From Laburnicola sp. R22_1 (Eukaryota > Ascomycota > Dothideomycetes > Pleosporales > Didymosphaeriaceae), in assembly GCA_014281115.1 (NCBI GenBank), contig JACONQ010000005.1:3348001-3412000 (forward strand): 64,000 nt of DNA, given 5' to 3'. Below are positions 26,874-38,810 of the stretch, one piece after another; position 1 is the first letter of the stretch; each line of letters opens with the position of its first letter. The notes beneath the pieces were generated by a model. The model saw only the letters and a list, made by a program, of their open reading frames with translations. It had not been told where the DNA came from and did no database searches. The translations under genes and the position numbers were made by a program.

Positions 26874-28833
26874 ATGCCCGGTCGCGATGATTTTTCCGGA
26901 AGCAGTACGCGCCTGATCGACACATCTTTTAACCAACACCAGTACAGCACTTTTGCGACGCAAGGAGATAGTTTCGACGATATCGGAGAGTCGAGCTCAA
27001 GCGAGGCAAGTGCGGTTATGGCATACAACAACAAGAATGACATCGACGTCGGCGTCAACTCAAGCACAATCCATGGCGCGGATCTCGAAGCATCCCGGAG
27101 TCGTGGCCATGTTCAGGAAGGCGACTTTGTCACGGAGCTGGAAAACAGCAGACTGCAAAGAGGTCTTCATCAACGCCATATCCAAATGATTGCTATTGCC
27201 GGCGCCATCGGGACTGGCCTCTTCCTCGGCTTGGGTGGCTCTATCCAAACCGGTGGACCACTAGGAGCCCTCTTGGGATACGCCACAGTGGGCTTGATTG
27301 TGTGCGCTGTGCAGTTTGCGCTGGGAGAAGTTGCAGCATTGCTTCCCGTGACTGGATCTTTCGTCCGACACGCCGAGTTCCTCGTCGATCCTGCTTTTGG
27401 ATTTGCGATAGGGCTGAATATCGTATATGGCAATCTGCTATCTGTGCCTGCGGAGATCAGTGCAATTTGCGTCTTATTTCAGTACTTCACGGATCTCAAC
27501 TCATCAGTCTTCATTTGCATATTCATATTCATCACTTTCGTGGTCGGCATCTCGTTCGTGGGCATTTACGGCGAGATTGAATTCTGGTTCGCTTGTCTCA
27601 AAATCCTCCTCGTCGTCTTTCTGATTATTCTCGGGTTGGTCATTGACCTTGGCGGTATCCCAGGACAAGATCGCATCGGTTTCAGATACTGGAAGCATCC
27701 TGGTCCATTCGTCGAGCATATCGCCACTGGATCTTGGGGCAAATTCCTTGGTAAGCACGTTGTGACATTTCAGAATTCCCACTAATGTGAACTACTAGGC
27801 TATTGGTCCGTCATGACGAGCGCCGTGTTTAGTTTCGCAGGCGTGGAGAGTTTGGCCATGGCTGCAGCTGAAACACAAAACCCTCGGAGGAACATTCCCA
27901 AGGCATGCAAGAAGGTCTTTGCAAGGGTTTTAATATTCTACGTTCTTGCTGGTAAGCTCTCTCGAAACTTTCAAATCCATATTCAATCTGAACTGCGTGT
28001 ATAGTCCTCGTCGTAGGCATGATTGTAGCCAGTGATGATCCTCGCCTAAACGACTCCACGGGCAACGCGACTCAATCGCCTTTCGTCATTGTCGCTTCAG
28101 CAGCAGGCATTAAAGCGATACCGTCCATAGTAAACGCCGTGGTCATCACATCCGCCTGGTCATCCTCCAATCAAGCACTCCTATCCGGCACTCGTGTGCT
28201 CTACGGCCTCGCCATCAAAGGCCAAGCACCCAAGATCTTCTTGCGCACCACCTCGTGGGGCGTTCCGTATGTGTGCGTATGCTTCAATACGTGCTTCATG
28301 TTTTTGGCTTTCATGTCGCTGTCAAGCAACGCCATGACGGTCTTTTGGTGGCTGGTTGACTTGACGGCTGCGGGTGTGCTAGTTTCTTGGTCGAGCATCC
28401 TGCTCAACCACACGAGACTCTGCTTGGCGATGAAGAAGCAAGGTATACCGCGCAAAGAGCTTCCCTTTTACAATTCTTGGACCGAATATAGTTCCCCCGC
28501 CGCACTAGTTATGTGCCAGATAATCCTTTGGACAAGTGGATTCTCGGTGTTCACAAAAGGCGGATGGGATGCTGCCTCCTTTGTATCTGCTTATCTGTAA
28601 GTTCTTGCTCTCTAGTAGTGCTGATGTGATATTGGGTCTGACTGACGTAACGCAGGGATATTCCGCTCGTTATCGCTGCCTTCTTGCTTTGGAAGTTCAT
28701 AAAGGGCACGAAGTTTGTGAACTTGGCCGATGTACCAATTAGTCAAGCCTTGGAAGAAATTTTGAAGCATCCAGAGCCGCTAGAGCCTAAGGGAAATGGC
28801 TGGAAACGTGTCATGGGAATTTTGTGGGATTGA
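26874..28833 (+). CDS. amino-acid permease, dicarboxylic (DIP5-like)
   Basis: Plasma-membrane amino acid:proton symporter of the yeast amino acid transporter (APC) family. Four exons (26874-27750, 27799-27951, 28005-28596, 28656-28833) give 599 residues. A soluble N-terminus of about 100 residues is followed by the family signature at the first membrane helix (LQRGLHQRHIQMIAIAGAIG, then GTGLFLGLG) and about 12 membrane helices, e.g. FICIFIFITFVVGISFVGIYG. Other family blocks: VLAVLVVGMIV after intron 2, SSSNQALLSGTRVLYGLA, GVPYVCVCF. The pattern is closest to the dicarboxylic (Glu/Asp) permease group, but substrate specificity is inferred. Introns have standard borders and restore the helices in frame. 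Confidence 0.88.
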
Positions 28834-29307
28834 AATGATTTGCAGAGACAACTAGTTTGAGGTAATTAAATCCGAATATCAATATCTATACACATTGCTC
28901 CTTCACCACACAGTTATGGTCGTTGAAAAGTATGTATGGTAGGCTAAACATGTTGCATAAGGCACATGCCTCCTACGGTAGCTTACGGCATTATTCATTG
29001 TCGGATGACCTGTAGTAAAGTGCGAGCTGACGGCCTTTTCCTCAATTGACTAACTCACACTTTTATTGATGAAGGTTTGGCTTCACGTGACTTTCGATTG
29101 ACACTGTAGCGCTGTACAAAAAAGCTGAGGATCTAAGTGAAAGGATAAGTTCATGAACTAACAGGAAGGGGAACATTCTAGGTAAGAACAACCTGAAACA
29201 ACAGCCCAAAACAACAGCCCAAATCAACGCCCAGAATAACGGCCCAATATAACAAGCTATCTTTGCATGGCAACCACCCTGATCTAGAATAGTATCTCGG
29301 CAGTTAC
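28834..29307. other. intergenic, convergent 3' ends, with a short tandem repeat
   Basis: Lies between the convergent permease and secreted-protein genes. At 29197-29249 an AACAACAGCCCAAA-type unit of about 13-14 bp is repeated roughly four times with changes. Nothing else recognised. Confidence 0.55.
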
Positions 29308-31301
29308 TCAAACCGCTGGCATCTCTAATTTGTTTTTGATCTGCCCCTTGTACGTTGCCAGGACCTTTTTGTCCTCCTCAAAGTCCTGTATCACCTTCGT
29401 CACCCCGGAAGAATAGAGCATAGCCCTTTTCCTCTCCAAAACTCCATACGCCTGCGTTTCTCTGTTCAAACTCTTGTTGAGTGCTCCTAGTTCTTTTTTC
29501 AAAGAATCATTCCAGGCCGCGGTTCTCTTCTTTCCCTCGAGGGCAACGATCTTCTTCGCAATGACGGCAACCTGGTTCTTCTTGTCAGTCATTTGCTTGG
29601 TGAAAGCTTGTTGGTCCTTTTTCAGTTTATCTTTGTAACCTTGGGTGGCTTTCTTTTCCCTTGACACAAGAACGTCTTTGTGTTTCTGCAGAATGCGAAG
29701 TTGATCGTTAGTCTTCTTCTCTGCATCCTTGATCTGGACCGTGGCCCACACTCGAGCCGATCTACTCGCCTCCTCCAGGTGCTCCCTGATGAATGTCCTC
29801 CATTCGGCTGCTAGATTTGCATTTTTGGGCAGCTTTTGGCCAAAGAAATGGTCCGCGTTCTTGAGTTCTGTCTCGACATTTCGAATGGTGTTGCGCATGT
29901 TTGATTGAACCTCGGAGTTCTCCATGTACGAAAACACACCGAATGTCTGCATGGCGGTCAGTATAGCCCGTGTGCGCAAAGTCATACACCCTGCAAACGT
30001 ACCATTTTGAAAGCAGTCAGGTATTGGTTGGACGGCTTAGCCCCTTCCATCGTTTGCCGAATCAGTGGTGCCATATTGCGTAGGGCCATTGGAGCAGACT
30101 TCTTCCATATTCGAGCTTTGTATGAATTTATCTTGTCGGAGCAAAGTACGAAGTCGTCTAAGTTGACTTTTGAACCAAAGGTGTTAAAGATCAAATCGTT
30201 GAACGTAGTTTGGCCCTGGAAGGCTTTGCCGTTACCTGGTTTGTGCGGTCTTGTTGAAACAGCTGTTGTGGGAAGCTTTGCGTTCCAATACTTCATGATG
30301 AATGGGCCGAGTTTCGGATTTTTCTTCGTGACCGCTTCAAGGAACATGCCCATGGTTTGTAACTGGCACCGTTAGCTCTGAGCTATCCCGCGGTACAAGA
30401 ACTAGACAAACCTCGACAATGTGCTCGGTTGCGTAATCTGAAGTTCTCGCTGGCTTCATTCTGAGATCCTTGACTTTGGCGTCCTTGACACTGTTCGAAG
30501 AGAACGTGAAAGCGTGGTGAGCGGGTTTCTTTCCATTGAAGAGTTTTCCTGACCCGGGGTAGTCTAGGTTCTTGATGGTCAAAACTCCAGCACCAGCCAG
30601 CTTAGGCTTTTGCGTCCGGATGTCTCGCTTGTCGTTGCCATGGTCAGGGGCTGCCGTAGGCTCAGGTGCTGCAGTAATTCCAAGACCGACAACATAATCT
30701 TGAACATTCCTAGGGGCAAGATCTACGGCGGAAGCATCATTACTGCAATCGATGAAGGTACCACAGGGGTCAATGGCGGTGGTGGGGTGTGCCACAGCAG
30801 GTGTAGGCCAAACATTCTTCGGCGTCTTCGATTTGGGCTTCCCCGACTTCGCTGGCTTAGATTTTCCTGATCTTGTAGGTGATGGCCTGTGGCCTGGCTT
30901 TGGTTTGGCCTGTGGCTTCGACTTCGGTTTCGCCTTGTGCTTTGGTTTCGGTTTAGCCTTGAGCTTCGGCTTTGGTTTGCGCTGCCGTTGGGGTCTCTTT
31001 CTTGCTGGCATTGAGCCTCCCCCACGGCCTCGTCGGGCTTCTTGGACAACGTGGTGGCCCTCTTGTTCGAGTTCTTCGTCGAGCCGATGATCCTTTTCCA
31101 ACAGATCATAGCTATTTTCAAGAGTATTATGATCCACTAGCGGAAGTCCCAGGGACTCTCGACTAGGAAAAGTATTAGTGATTATACTAAGCGACAGGTA
31201 TGTCAATGTACGTACTGTTCATTAGGGATGGTCAATCCCTGCACTAGGGAAAGAAACGAAACAAAAAGCAGCAGAAAGCTGCGAAACGTAAGAGGCTGCA
31301 T
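29308..31301 (-). CDS. secreted Lys/Pro-rich protein with coiled-coil C-terminus, unknown function
   Basis: Four exons (31216-31301, 30412-31186, 30003-30362, 29308-29946), 619 residues. Exon 1 encodes a signal peptide, MQPLTFRSFLLLFVSFLSL then VQG. Residues about 90-155 are a highly basic low-complexity region (KPKPKLKAKPKPKHKAK-like). Then comes a Cys-containing segment (DPCGTFIDCS) and a globular region with ATEHIVELQTMGMFLEAV. That motif joins exactly across intron 2 and recalls the TEHI-E-Q element of fungal secreted proteins found with chitinase-type and killer-type domains. The last 210 residues are charged and predicted coiled coil (EKKATQGYKDKLKKDQQAF). Function unknown; an effector or cell-wall binding role is only a guess from the secretion signal and basic tract. 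Confidence 0.72.
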
Positions 31302-32933
31302 GTCCAAATACCAGATATAAAGGGTGGGCCAGCGCAGGTAACCGAAAAGAAGTCAAGATAAAGGCAACTAAACGAGGGTATTTCTAAAAGAGTGACTTGG
31401 GGAAAAGAAGCCCGAAAAAATGTGATATGCTCCTGTGCCAAAAGATAGTCCCTTCTCGAAATCTTATACGTCTACATAAGATTGAGAGCATCCATATTCA
31501 AGCATGCTTTCCTGTGTCCTGAAGACCAATGGCGTGAATACGCCGCCAGACATTGCCGCCAGACATTGAGACTTTCTCCGACATCACGCATGCAGGGGAT
31601 CTATTCTGAAGACCGATGGGGGTGCATTGTATATACGCCGCCTGACGTTGAGATATTTTTGGATTCGAACATGCAGGGGTAGATATCGCTCATCATTGTA
31701 AGAATACCTGTGAGGTTGAGAGGAAGCGGCATAGATCGCTCACCACAGCACATGCCTTACGTACTTAGATAGACGTCGCTGGATGTGGAAAATGTGTCGA
31801 AGTAGTGCATTGTAGCAGCATCTTTTCTATCACGACGGTCTTTCGATTTTCATAGATGATTCCGAGTCTGTCTCACACAAGATGACATTTGGAATTTGTC
31901 GTGCATGTCGCCGCAGCAGCATGTGGAAATATGCAATGCGGCGTAATCCTGGAATTCCGTGGACACGGCCACTCCGAGGTTCCCAGCGAGTTGTCTACCC
32001 GACGGCAAATAGCCGTGGTAAGTGCTAGTCGAGTTACACAAGTCACTGAGTTTTCATATAGCTCAATACATTTGAACTTCTCTTAATTCTATATTCTAAT
32101 ATATAACACTAGCTTTCAAGTAGATATTTGTTTATCTGTTACAGTTTAGCCTCTTGCTATCAAATGATTAAACTTAGTGCACCTTCGGTACACTATATAC
32201 GCTGTGAGGAGTGGAAGGACTCTAATGTTTTATACAATTTTTAGAAAAAAAACTCTTTTTCATCCTAATATCAGTAGAAAAGACGAAACAGTGCTTATCT
32301 TTTAAAGTCTATTTGTTGGAAAATACTAGCACGCGAGTGACCAAGAAGCGTAATGCTACTCTAAAAAGAACTTAATTAGATGTAAGTTTGTCGATATATA
32401 TTAAACCATTAGACTCTATTGGATTTTTGAAACTTTCATTTAAAATTCTGACCAATATTATCTACGTAATAAGCACCCCGCGGCACGAGACTGAAAAAAG
32501 CCCAGTGAGACCGCGCATTGCGGCACGGGCTGACATCGTCATCCGGATGCGATGCATAGGAATGATTGAGGTCGAAACATCTGACAGTTGTCTTAATGAA
32601 CACGTACCATATATTGAACGTTACCCTCGGACATTGCAGGCAGACGACCGATGAGAGTGAATGTGAGGACGCCTAAGCCATGTTTCAGTCCCCGCGCCTG
32701 CTGAGCTTAGTGTGGCGAAGGATACTCAGCCTTGCTACGCCATAAACATACATACGTTCTGACCCCGGGTAAATACTCAACCCCGGCCTCCCACAATCAA
32801 CTGTGAATCAGGGGTTGTCCGAACCAGCATTCAGTTCGCTTATCCTGTCAACTGGGCGCGCGCAATCTACTTCCCACGAACTTTCAACTCTGCGCTTCTA
32901 TCAACAAGTTCTTTTTATACTTCACCCAATAAT
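31302..32933. other. intergenic, AT-rich, with a degenerate tandem duplication
   Basis: No gene recognised. 31519-31600 and 31605-31680 are two diverged copies of one segment (GAAGACC.ATGG .. CCAGACATTGAGA or CCTGACGTTGAGA .. CATGCAGGGG). The stretch 32040-32440 is clearly AT-rich, like old RIP-altered DNA, but no element ends were found. Confidence 0.5.
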
Positions 32934-33651
32934 ATGGCAGTTGATTCCGACGACGGGTGGGAAACTGTTTCCGAAACTGGGTCCGAAACCGGGATGGAAA
33001 TCAAGTGGGAAAAATATTCGAAAGCCGATTCAAGCGCCGACGAGGAACCTCTTTTACCTGGAGTGGGCCCAGACTGTGTGCACATTAAGGAGGTCCTGGA
33101 GAGTGACCCTGAGCTCAAATTCGGCTTTATAATTTACCGTTGCACCTACGACAGCCAAGAGAAGTGGGATCGTTTCATGAAGAGACTCAACGAACGCACT
33201 CGGTGGAACCTCAGATACGAAGGCGTAGAACACCTCTTCGACCGCATAGACTGGTGCGTCCAAGAGGATCCGAAATTGGCTCGCGCCAGTGCTGCCAATG
33301 TGCGCAGGTACGTTACTGCGTTTATCGAAAATTTAGTGTGCTTATCTAGAGTACAGACGGTTCAGAAAGTGGATAAAGGAAACTGGAGAACACGACTACT
33401 GGCTGGGTACAGCACGGTTCATGGGCTGTGTTATGGTCGATAAGTGGGATCTCAATTCCGTCCTCAAAGGGCCGCCACCAAGCAAGTTTGACTTGGATGG
33501 GTTCGGATCCGTCACGCTAGTGTCACTGAATAAAAAAGAAGGAGAGACGTCAGTGGGACTTTCATTCCTTGTACCGCGGATATATTCATTGTGGGAAGGT
33601 TGTGGCTGGAAGAACTTTGCGGTAGAAGATGGAGATGTTGCACGCCCGTGA
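32934..33651 (+). CDS. conserved fungal protein of unknown function
   Basis: Two exons (32934-33307 and 33357-33651; acceptor GTACAG chosen because it joins NVRR to RFRKWIKETGEHDYW), 222 residues. An acidic N-terminus (DDGWETVSETGSETG) is followed by a folded-looking region: ELKFGFIIYRCTYDSQEKWDRF, LFDRIDWCVQEDP, then ARFMGCVMVDKWDLNSVL and LVSLNKKE. The block GFVIYRCTY..W..F and the following W.VQED are typical of a protein family common in plant-associated Dothideomycetes and Sordariomycetes with no known function. No signal peptide. Confidence 0.72.
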
Positions 33652-33865
33652 GGCAGAATCGCGAGAGCAAGGCTTACAGATCATTGCCCATTTTCATAAC
33701 GCTTTGAATATATACCTTGGTATATCGCTCTATCTATGGAACGCTCATTGCCGCGGAATCGACACTTATTCCCGCGGATTTTACATACACGAACGGCGGA
33801 ACTGTTTTTGGTCACACAATGTAGCTTATTGTTTGCGAGGATTGCAAAGTTTACGTATATTATTC

Positions 33866-34729
33866 CTAGGGATCTATCCCTATGCTCAAAACAAAGTTCA
33901 GCATTTTTTCATACACGCCCAGCCTCCCAAGATGAAAATTAATGTTATGCCCAATGTTAGGGAGCGTGACAGCCTCCGACCCTTGCTTTGCATTTGGGAA
34001 AAACCCCGCCAGCGCATCAGCAGCTACATCTCCACCTCCAGAAAAACAGTCACCCTGGCAATAAAAGTAGTCCTGCTGACCATTCAGTATCTGAACTATG
34101 ATCAAGAAGACTTCGCGCACTCTCGGTACAGGTTCGCTAAACGTCGGCACAGGCACATAAGCGCTGCCAAGAGTCAACGTTTCTCCGATGGCATTCGTTT
34201 GGCGAGAATCGAATGCCTTGAAGAAGACTGGAATTGTATATGAGTATTGTAATAAGGTAGGTGGTGGTGGTGTTGACTCACTGGATGCGTTGAAATAGGG
34301 GTAGTAGAAGAGTGCGAATTGTAATGCTTGCGGGATCGGGTCGAGGGTGAAATACCTGTTCGGAAGGTTCTTGAAAGCCATGGCTGGTCGGTGGGAATTC
34401 ACCCTTTCAATATCATAGCCGTCGGACGTAAAAGGTGCCCAAGAGCTCTCGGGGTGGTCCAGTGACGAGACCTCGGATGCAGGCCGCTCTGGAATTGTGT
34501 TCGCAATCTGCTGCGCTAGAGATGCGAAGCCAGCCCATGAACCTCCGTGGAAAGCAGAATGGCCAGTTAAGATCAACGCATCGAAGTCATCGGGGTAGCT
34601 TTGAGCCAGGCTCTGTGGAAGCGCCGAACCAAGCGAATGACCAACGCCGACTACCTTCGTGAACGATTGTCCTCCGACGCCGGCTCTTAGTTTTTGTATA
34701 AGGACGTGGGCGCCCTCGGCAGGCTCCCC
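33866..34729 (-). pseudogene. 5'-truncated alpha/beta-hydrolase
   Basis: The open frame starts just after an in-frame TAA at 34730-34732 and has no good start codon. It encodes EPAEGAHVLIQKLRAG, the nucleophile elbow VVGVGHSLGSALPQSLAQ (Ser of GHSLG), LILTGHSAFHGG, the acid region and the last catalytic His in PNIGHNINFH. About 130 N-terminal residues of this secreted-type hydrolase family are missing. Further upstream, pieces like LSDPAP and EDRITGVS recall the family's DRLGxGLSDHPDP but in shifting frames. This looks like a decaying gene. A hAT-type MITE sits about 230 bp further upstream. A hidden 5' exon cannot be fully excluded. Confidence 0.6.
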
Positions 34730-34953
34730 TTATGCACGAGGAGTAGGTGCGGGGTCAGATAACTGAGACTCCTGTAATGCGGTCTTCCAAATCCAAACGC
34801 AAGTCCTAGATCAGAACAAAGCCTCGTCGAGCATCATTGTAAGAAAATTTATCTTCGAATGTCTGTATAAGGGGTGTGCATATATTGTATCGTTAGCGAC
34901 TGTTGCAGATGTGCACGAAAGGTTATGTGGTATCGTCTGTGTCGCTGTTCGTT
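34730..34953. other. decayed 5' part of the hydrolase
   Basis: Fragments of the missing N-terminal hydrolase sequence appear in more than one frame. No intact exon was found. Confidence 0.35.
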
Positions 34954-34961
34954 GCGTAGGG

Positions 34962-35121
34962 CAGCGTTGACAACGTACTGTAGCGAGTACGGCCGCAAGT
35001 ACGGCCGAGCCGTGCACAGATTGTATGTTGGCTAATTTCAAGGTTGAAAGCGCACTCTATACACCGTGCACGGCTCGGCCGTACTTGCGGCCGTACTCGC
35101 TACGGTACGTTGTCAACGCTG
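34962..35121. mobile_element. 160-bp hAT-type MITE
   Basis: Nearly perfect terminal inverted repeats of about 57 bp (CAGCGTTGACAACGTAC at both tips) around a loop of about 45 bp. It is flanked by the 8-bp direct duplication GCGTAGGG at 34954-34961 and 35122-35129. The 8-bp target duplication and the CAGCG tip fit the hAT superfamily. Each arm also has AGTACGGCCG repeated 12 bp apart. Too short to code for anything. Confidence 0.85.
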
Positions 35122-35129
35122 GCGTAGGG

Positions 35130-35791
35130 GATTGAACGAACGCGAAACCAAGGTGTTTATATAAGAGAACCTAGACACACAAGCTCTTCATCACTCACAC
35201 ACTCTATCATACACATGTCTTTCTCTCTCTCTCAAAAGGGTTATCCTGGACAGCCTAGCACCATACTAGCAACAGAAGACCGCAAATCACAAAGACAAGA
35301 TGCATAGAAGTAGACACGATATCTCGGAGATTAGAAAACACACGCTTGAATTTTTTGGTATCATCCATCCAAATCGGCTACTTCCACTGTGCTGCAAAAC
35401 CTGCAACCGATGAAAGATCCTAGGCGATGTCTTCCGTCTATGCTGCAAAACTTGCAGCTGATGGACTTGCCGGGCGCTGACTTCCGTCAAGTCTGGGATA
35501 CTATGCAGAGACATGCATGTGCTGGAGCCATGTATTCGCTGGTCAGGTGGAGCGAAGATTGTAAGCGTGATTCGCGGAGCCTGAGAGAGAGCTAGTGGTG
35601 CATAGTCCTAGGGGTATAGTGCGTGAACAAAGGTCTCGAGGTAGCCGCATGTTGAATGGTAGCTGATGCGAACACTGACAGTAAGAGATTTTTCGTCCTG
35701 ACGCTCTAAGTCAGAAGAAGTCAGCAGAAGTCAGCTTAAAGCTAGGGCATGCGCTTACCGAGAGCCATGTCAAGCCTTAGAATGGGTTGAC
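35130..35791. other. intergenic, no gene recognised
   Basis: Contains the twice-used phrase CTGCAAAAC(C/T)TGCA near 35389-35460 (a diverged direct repeat of about 45 bp) and no coding signal. Confidence 0.4.
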
Positions 35792-36578
35792 TCAGAGATG
35801 GAACCTAGTCTTGTAGCATGGTCGACCACTTGTGGTATGGTCGTGATAGTGACATGGATCTTTCTCAGCGAAGAATTCCTCAATGCTCATCGTAGGTACG
35901 CCCTTAGACAACTCTGGACTCAATGCTACAAGCATATCTAGAAGGTATTCCATGGGTGTTAGCGGATTGCGCAATTTTTCATATGAATTAGAGTCCCGGT
36001 TCCAGATCGAGATGGCGATATCTCGTGCATACTTCCGGTGTAGAGAGTCTTCTCGGCTATACGGATAGATAAATTGACCGAGTTGGAGAGGATCCCTCCC
36101 AGTATTGACCATATTCTCGGTAAATGCGTCGATGACGGCGTCTTTGAAGTCAAGATCTTGCAAGAAATCACCTAGCTGATAGCATTCCGCTAGACGGCCC
36201 CAGAGCCAGCTGCCTGTAGTGGTGTCATCGGTCTCTTTCGAGGAGTACATTCGACCCGTGTACAACCACTTGGAATAGATTGTGAAGGTCTCGGTGTCGG
36301 CGTCCAGAAGCTTGATAGTGTGCTCGCTGCCTTCCTCCCATTCGTCCTTCAATGCATTCTTGAAGAAGTCGGAGCTCGAAACCAAGAGTTGGTTAGGCGC
36401 CATGAAAAGATTCTCGGCCTGGCCCACTAGGACCCTGATATATTCGGAAGCAACTCTAGATCACATTAGTGTCTGCACGACGGGGCGGCAGGAAGTATAC
36501 TTACACAGGCCCATCATTGAAAGGAAGGATGAACTTCGCTTTCGTGGCGCCGGGGTCTGCATTGTTGTTCGAAGTCAT
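35792..36578 (-). CDS. BTB/POZ-domain protein
   Basis: Two exons (36505-36578 and 35792-36455), 245 residues. Begins MTSNNNADPGATKAKFILP, then the BTB core: VRVLVG-type strand (EYIRVLVGQAENLFMAPNQL), SSDFFKNALKDEWEEGSEHT, IKLLDADTETFTIYSKWLYTG, and a helical C-terminal part (LAECYQLGDFLQDLDFKDAVIDAF). This is the short fungal BTB form without Kelch or MATH. Such proteins can link substrates to cullin-3 ligases; that role is inference here. The intron joins GPV to VASEY in frame. Confidence 0.83.
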
Positions 36579-36958
36579 TGCGGAAGTGCGGTTATCCCCT
36601 CGTGTGCGTTGAGGGTGGCGGTTGAAGGTTGAGATGTGGGGCAAAAGACTTTATAGGAGTCGCGCAATAGTTAACAGGGCAAATGCTTGGCGAGGCGAGG
36701 CGAGGTGGAGGGAGGGTGAGAGTGGAGGGTGAGAGTGTGAAAGCAAACCCAGACGAAGTTCCAGCGGACCATAACTGTGCCGTCCGACACAATGAATACA
36801 GAACGCGTTTACCCTTCTAACACCAACCCTCCGGTCATCTTTCCTCTCCCCAGCTACATCTAATAGAACGGTAACATCTGGACACCACTACCGGAAATTG
36901 AACTCAAGGAGGAGATGATTGAGGTATAATTGACTATGGCCATATCCTTTTAACGCTT

Positions 36959-37584
36959 TCAATCTAGAACCGCCCCCGAGAATTCGCTTTTGTAATACTG
37001 CCATGTACATTAGCACATATACTCTCACCGGATCTGTCTCATGGGGGCCGGACATTCAGGAAGGCAGAACTCACCTCCGACACGTCGTTTGCCAGCTTCT
37101 TGCTCTTCAGACTGTCCTCCTTGGGTGGTGCCCAGTTGTTTACGCCCCACCACCACCTTCGTATCCGCGCGCCCACGCTCTGGCCACTGAACTTGGACGA
37201 CCGATTCGCGTACCGCCAACCATTCAGGGCCAGCGTCCACAGCACACCCTGCGCGAAGCACAGCAGAACATGGTCCTTGAGCGTAATCCACAACACGCCC
37301 TTCCACGACTCGGCACCCTCTATGCTCTTCAGGTAGCTCTGTTCGAAGCGCAGGTCTGGCAGCGGGGGCATCGCGTTCCGCCGCGGGATCGGCTGGAGCA
37401 CGCTGATGGGGATCTCATCTTCGTCGACGTCGGAGGCATCGGGGTCGGGGTGTGGGGAGAGGTGAACGGGCTGCCTCTCGGACGCGGCCGTGGACGGGTT
37501 GAGATGGTGGCGCGGGGAGGGATGGCGCTTGATGTGGGCGGACGGGAGCAGCGAGGCGATCTCGGAGGTGGCGTTGGAGTCCAT
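36959..37584 (-). CDS. DUF1770-family fungal protein
   Basis: Two exons (37075-37584 and 36959-36997), 182 residues from MDSNATSEIASLLPSAHIK. Family-like blocks: ISVLQPIPRRNAMPPLPDLRFEQSYLKSI, ESWKGVLWITLKDHVLLCFAQGV, WTLALNGWRYAN, then a short C-terminal exon YYKSEFSGAVLD. One hydrophobic segment around GVLWTLALNGW could associate with membranes. Function unknown. It is divergent from calcineurin B with about 270 bp between the starts. An upstream in-frame ATG-like extension to 37653 exists but is unlikely. Confidence 0.75.
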
Positions 37585-37853
37585 GGCGGGTTGGATGGAC
37601 GGATTGGGCCTCGGTGATGCCGCACGAGGTACGTACTGACGAGAGAGGTGCAATGATGTCGACGGTGACGGGTGAAGGGGTGACTAAGCGTCGGCGCGGA
37701 GAAAGGCTAGCGGCCGCGGCAGGAGCTAGACAGGCGGCGGGGCCCAGCTCGCCCTCGCCAACCCCACGATAGTGTTCAGTGTTCACCCACGCACATAGCC
37801 AGCGCCGCCTCTTCTCACCACCCCACCCCACCCCGCCCACACACGCCGCCGCA

Positions 37854-38511
37854 ATGGGGAACCAGCCGTCAGCGATACTGGACAACATCGCCTCCGGGTC
37901 GAATTGTACGTCAGCCGCCCTCTGCGCATCGCGGGGCTGAAAATCCGAGGCTGACCAGAATACGCTGCAGTCGACCGCGAAGAGGTAGACCGCCTGCGCA
38001 AGCGCTTCATGAAGCTCGACAAGGACAACTCGGGCACCGTCGACCGCGACGAGTTCCTCGCCCTCCCCCAGATCTCCAGCAACCCGCTCGCGACGCGCAT
38101 GATTGCCATCTTCGACGAGGACGGCGGCGGCGACGTCGACTTCCAGGAGTTTGTCTCGGGCCTGTCGGCCTTTAGCAGCAAGGGCAACAAGGAGGAGAAG
38201 CTGCGCTTTGCCTTCCGCGTCTATGACATCGACCGCGATGGCTACATAAGCAACGGCGAGCTGTTCATCGTGCTGAAAATGATGGTTGGGAGCAATCTGA
38301 AGGACCAGCAGCTGCAGCAGGTACGCATGCCGCGCTTCTGGGCAGACTATGACCATTCGAGTAGAAGAGGCGCGCTGACGCAGTGTAGATCGTCGACAAG
38401 ACCATCATGGAGGCCGACCTGGACCGCGACGGCAAGATCAGCTTCGACGAGTTCACCAAGATGGTCGAGAGCACCGACGTGACCATGAGCATGACGCTAG
38501 ACCAGTTCTGA
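37854..38511 (+). CDS. CNB1: calcineurin regulatory subunit B
   Basis: Three exons (37854-37905, 37971-38320, 38389-38511), 174 residues. MGNQPS gives an N-terminal Gly for myristoylation. Four EF-hands are present: [39 protein letters not shown] and [13 protein letters not shown]. Together with the catalytic A subunit it forms the Ca2+/calmodulin-dependent phosphatase that controls Crz1-type stress responses, growth and virulence in fungi. The length and all four loops match the family. The first intron joins GSN to FDREEVDRL. Confidence 0.96.
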
Positions 38512-38810
38512 ATGTACTATACGGCTAATGAACGGCACGGCATTCTTGGGTTTCCATTCTGGCGAGGAGTCTGGGGTTACGGGCTACTGTTTGGGAGGCC
38601 CAAGTATCTGATACCACAATGCAGGATCAAGATTCTTATCGCGCTGATGCACTTTGTGGTGCTACTAACTGCGCCAAAAAATTTATTGCTGACACTTTGC
38701 AGAGCTAACTGACGGACATGGTGTGAAATGTGATATAATATCTCTATCGGATTGCCTAGGCAGGCGAGAGGGCAAGAGCCGCGTCTTCGCAAATTTCCCT
38801 ATGCGATCCT
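38512..38810. other. spacer between convergent genes
   Basis: 3' flanks of CNB1 and the small minus-strand gene. Nothing recognised. Confidence 0.4.

Noticed and set aside
32040..32440. Possible old transposon in AT-rich DNA
   Set aside because: Base composition is suggestive, but no terminal repeats, target duplication or coding remnants could be found.
37415..38356. 313-codon minus-strand frame opposite calcineurin B
   Set aside because: Antisense shadow of a well-supported EF-hand gene and its promoter.
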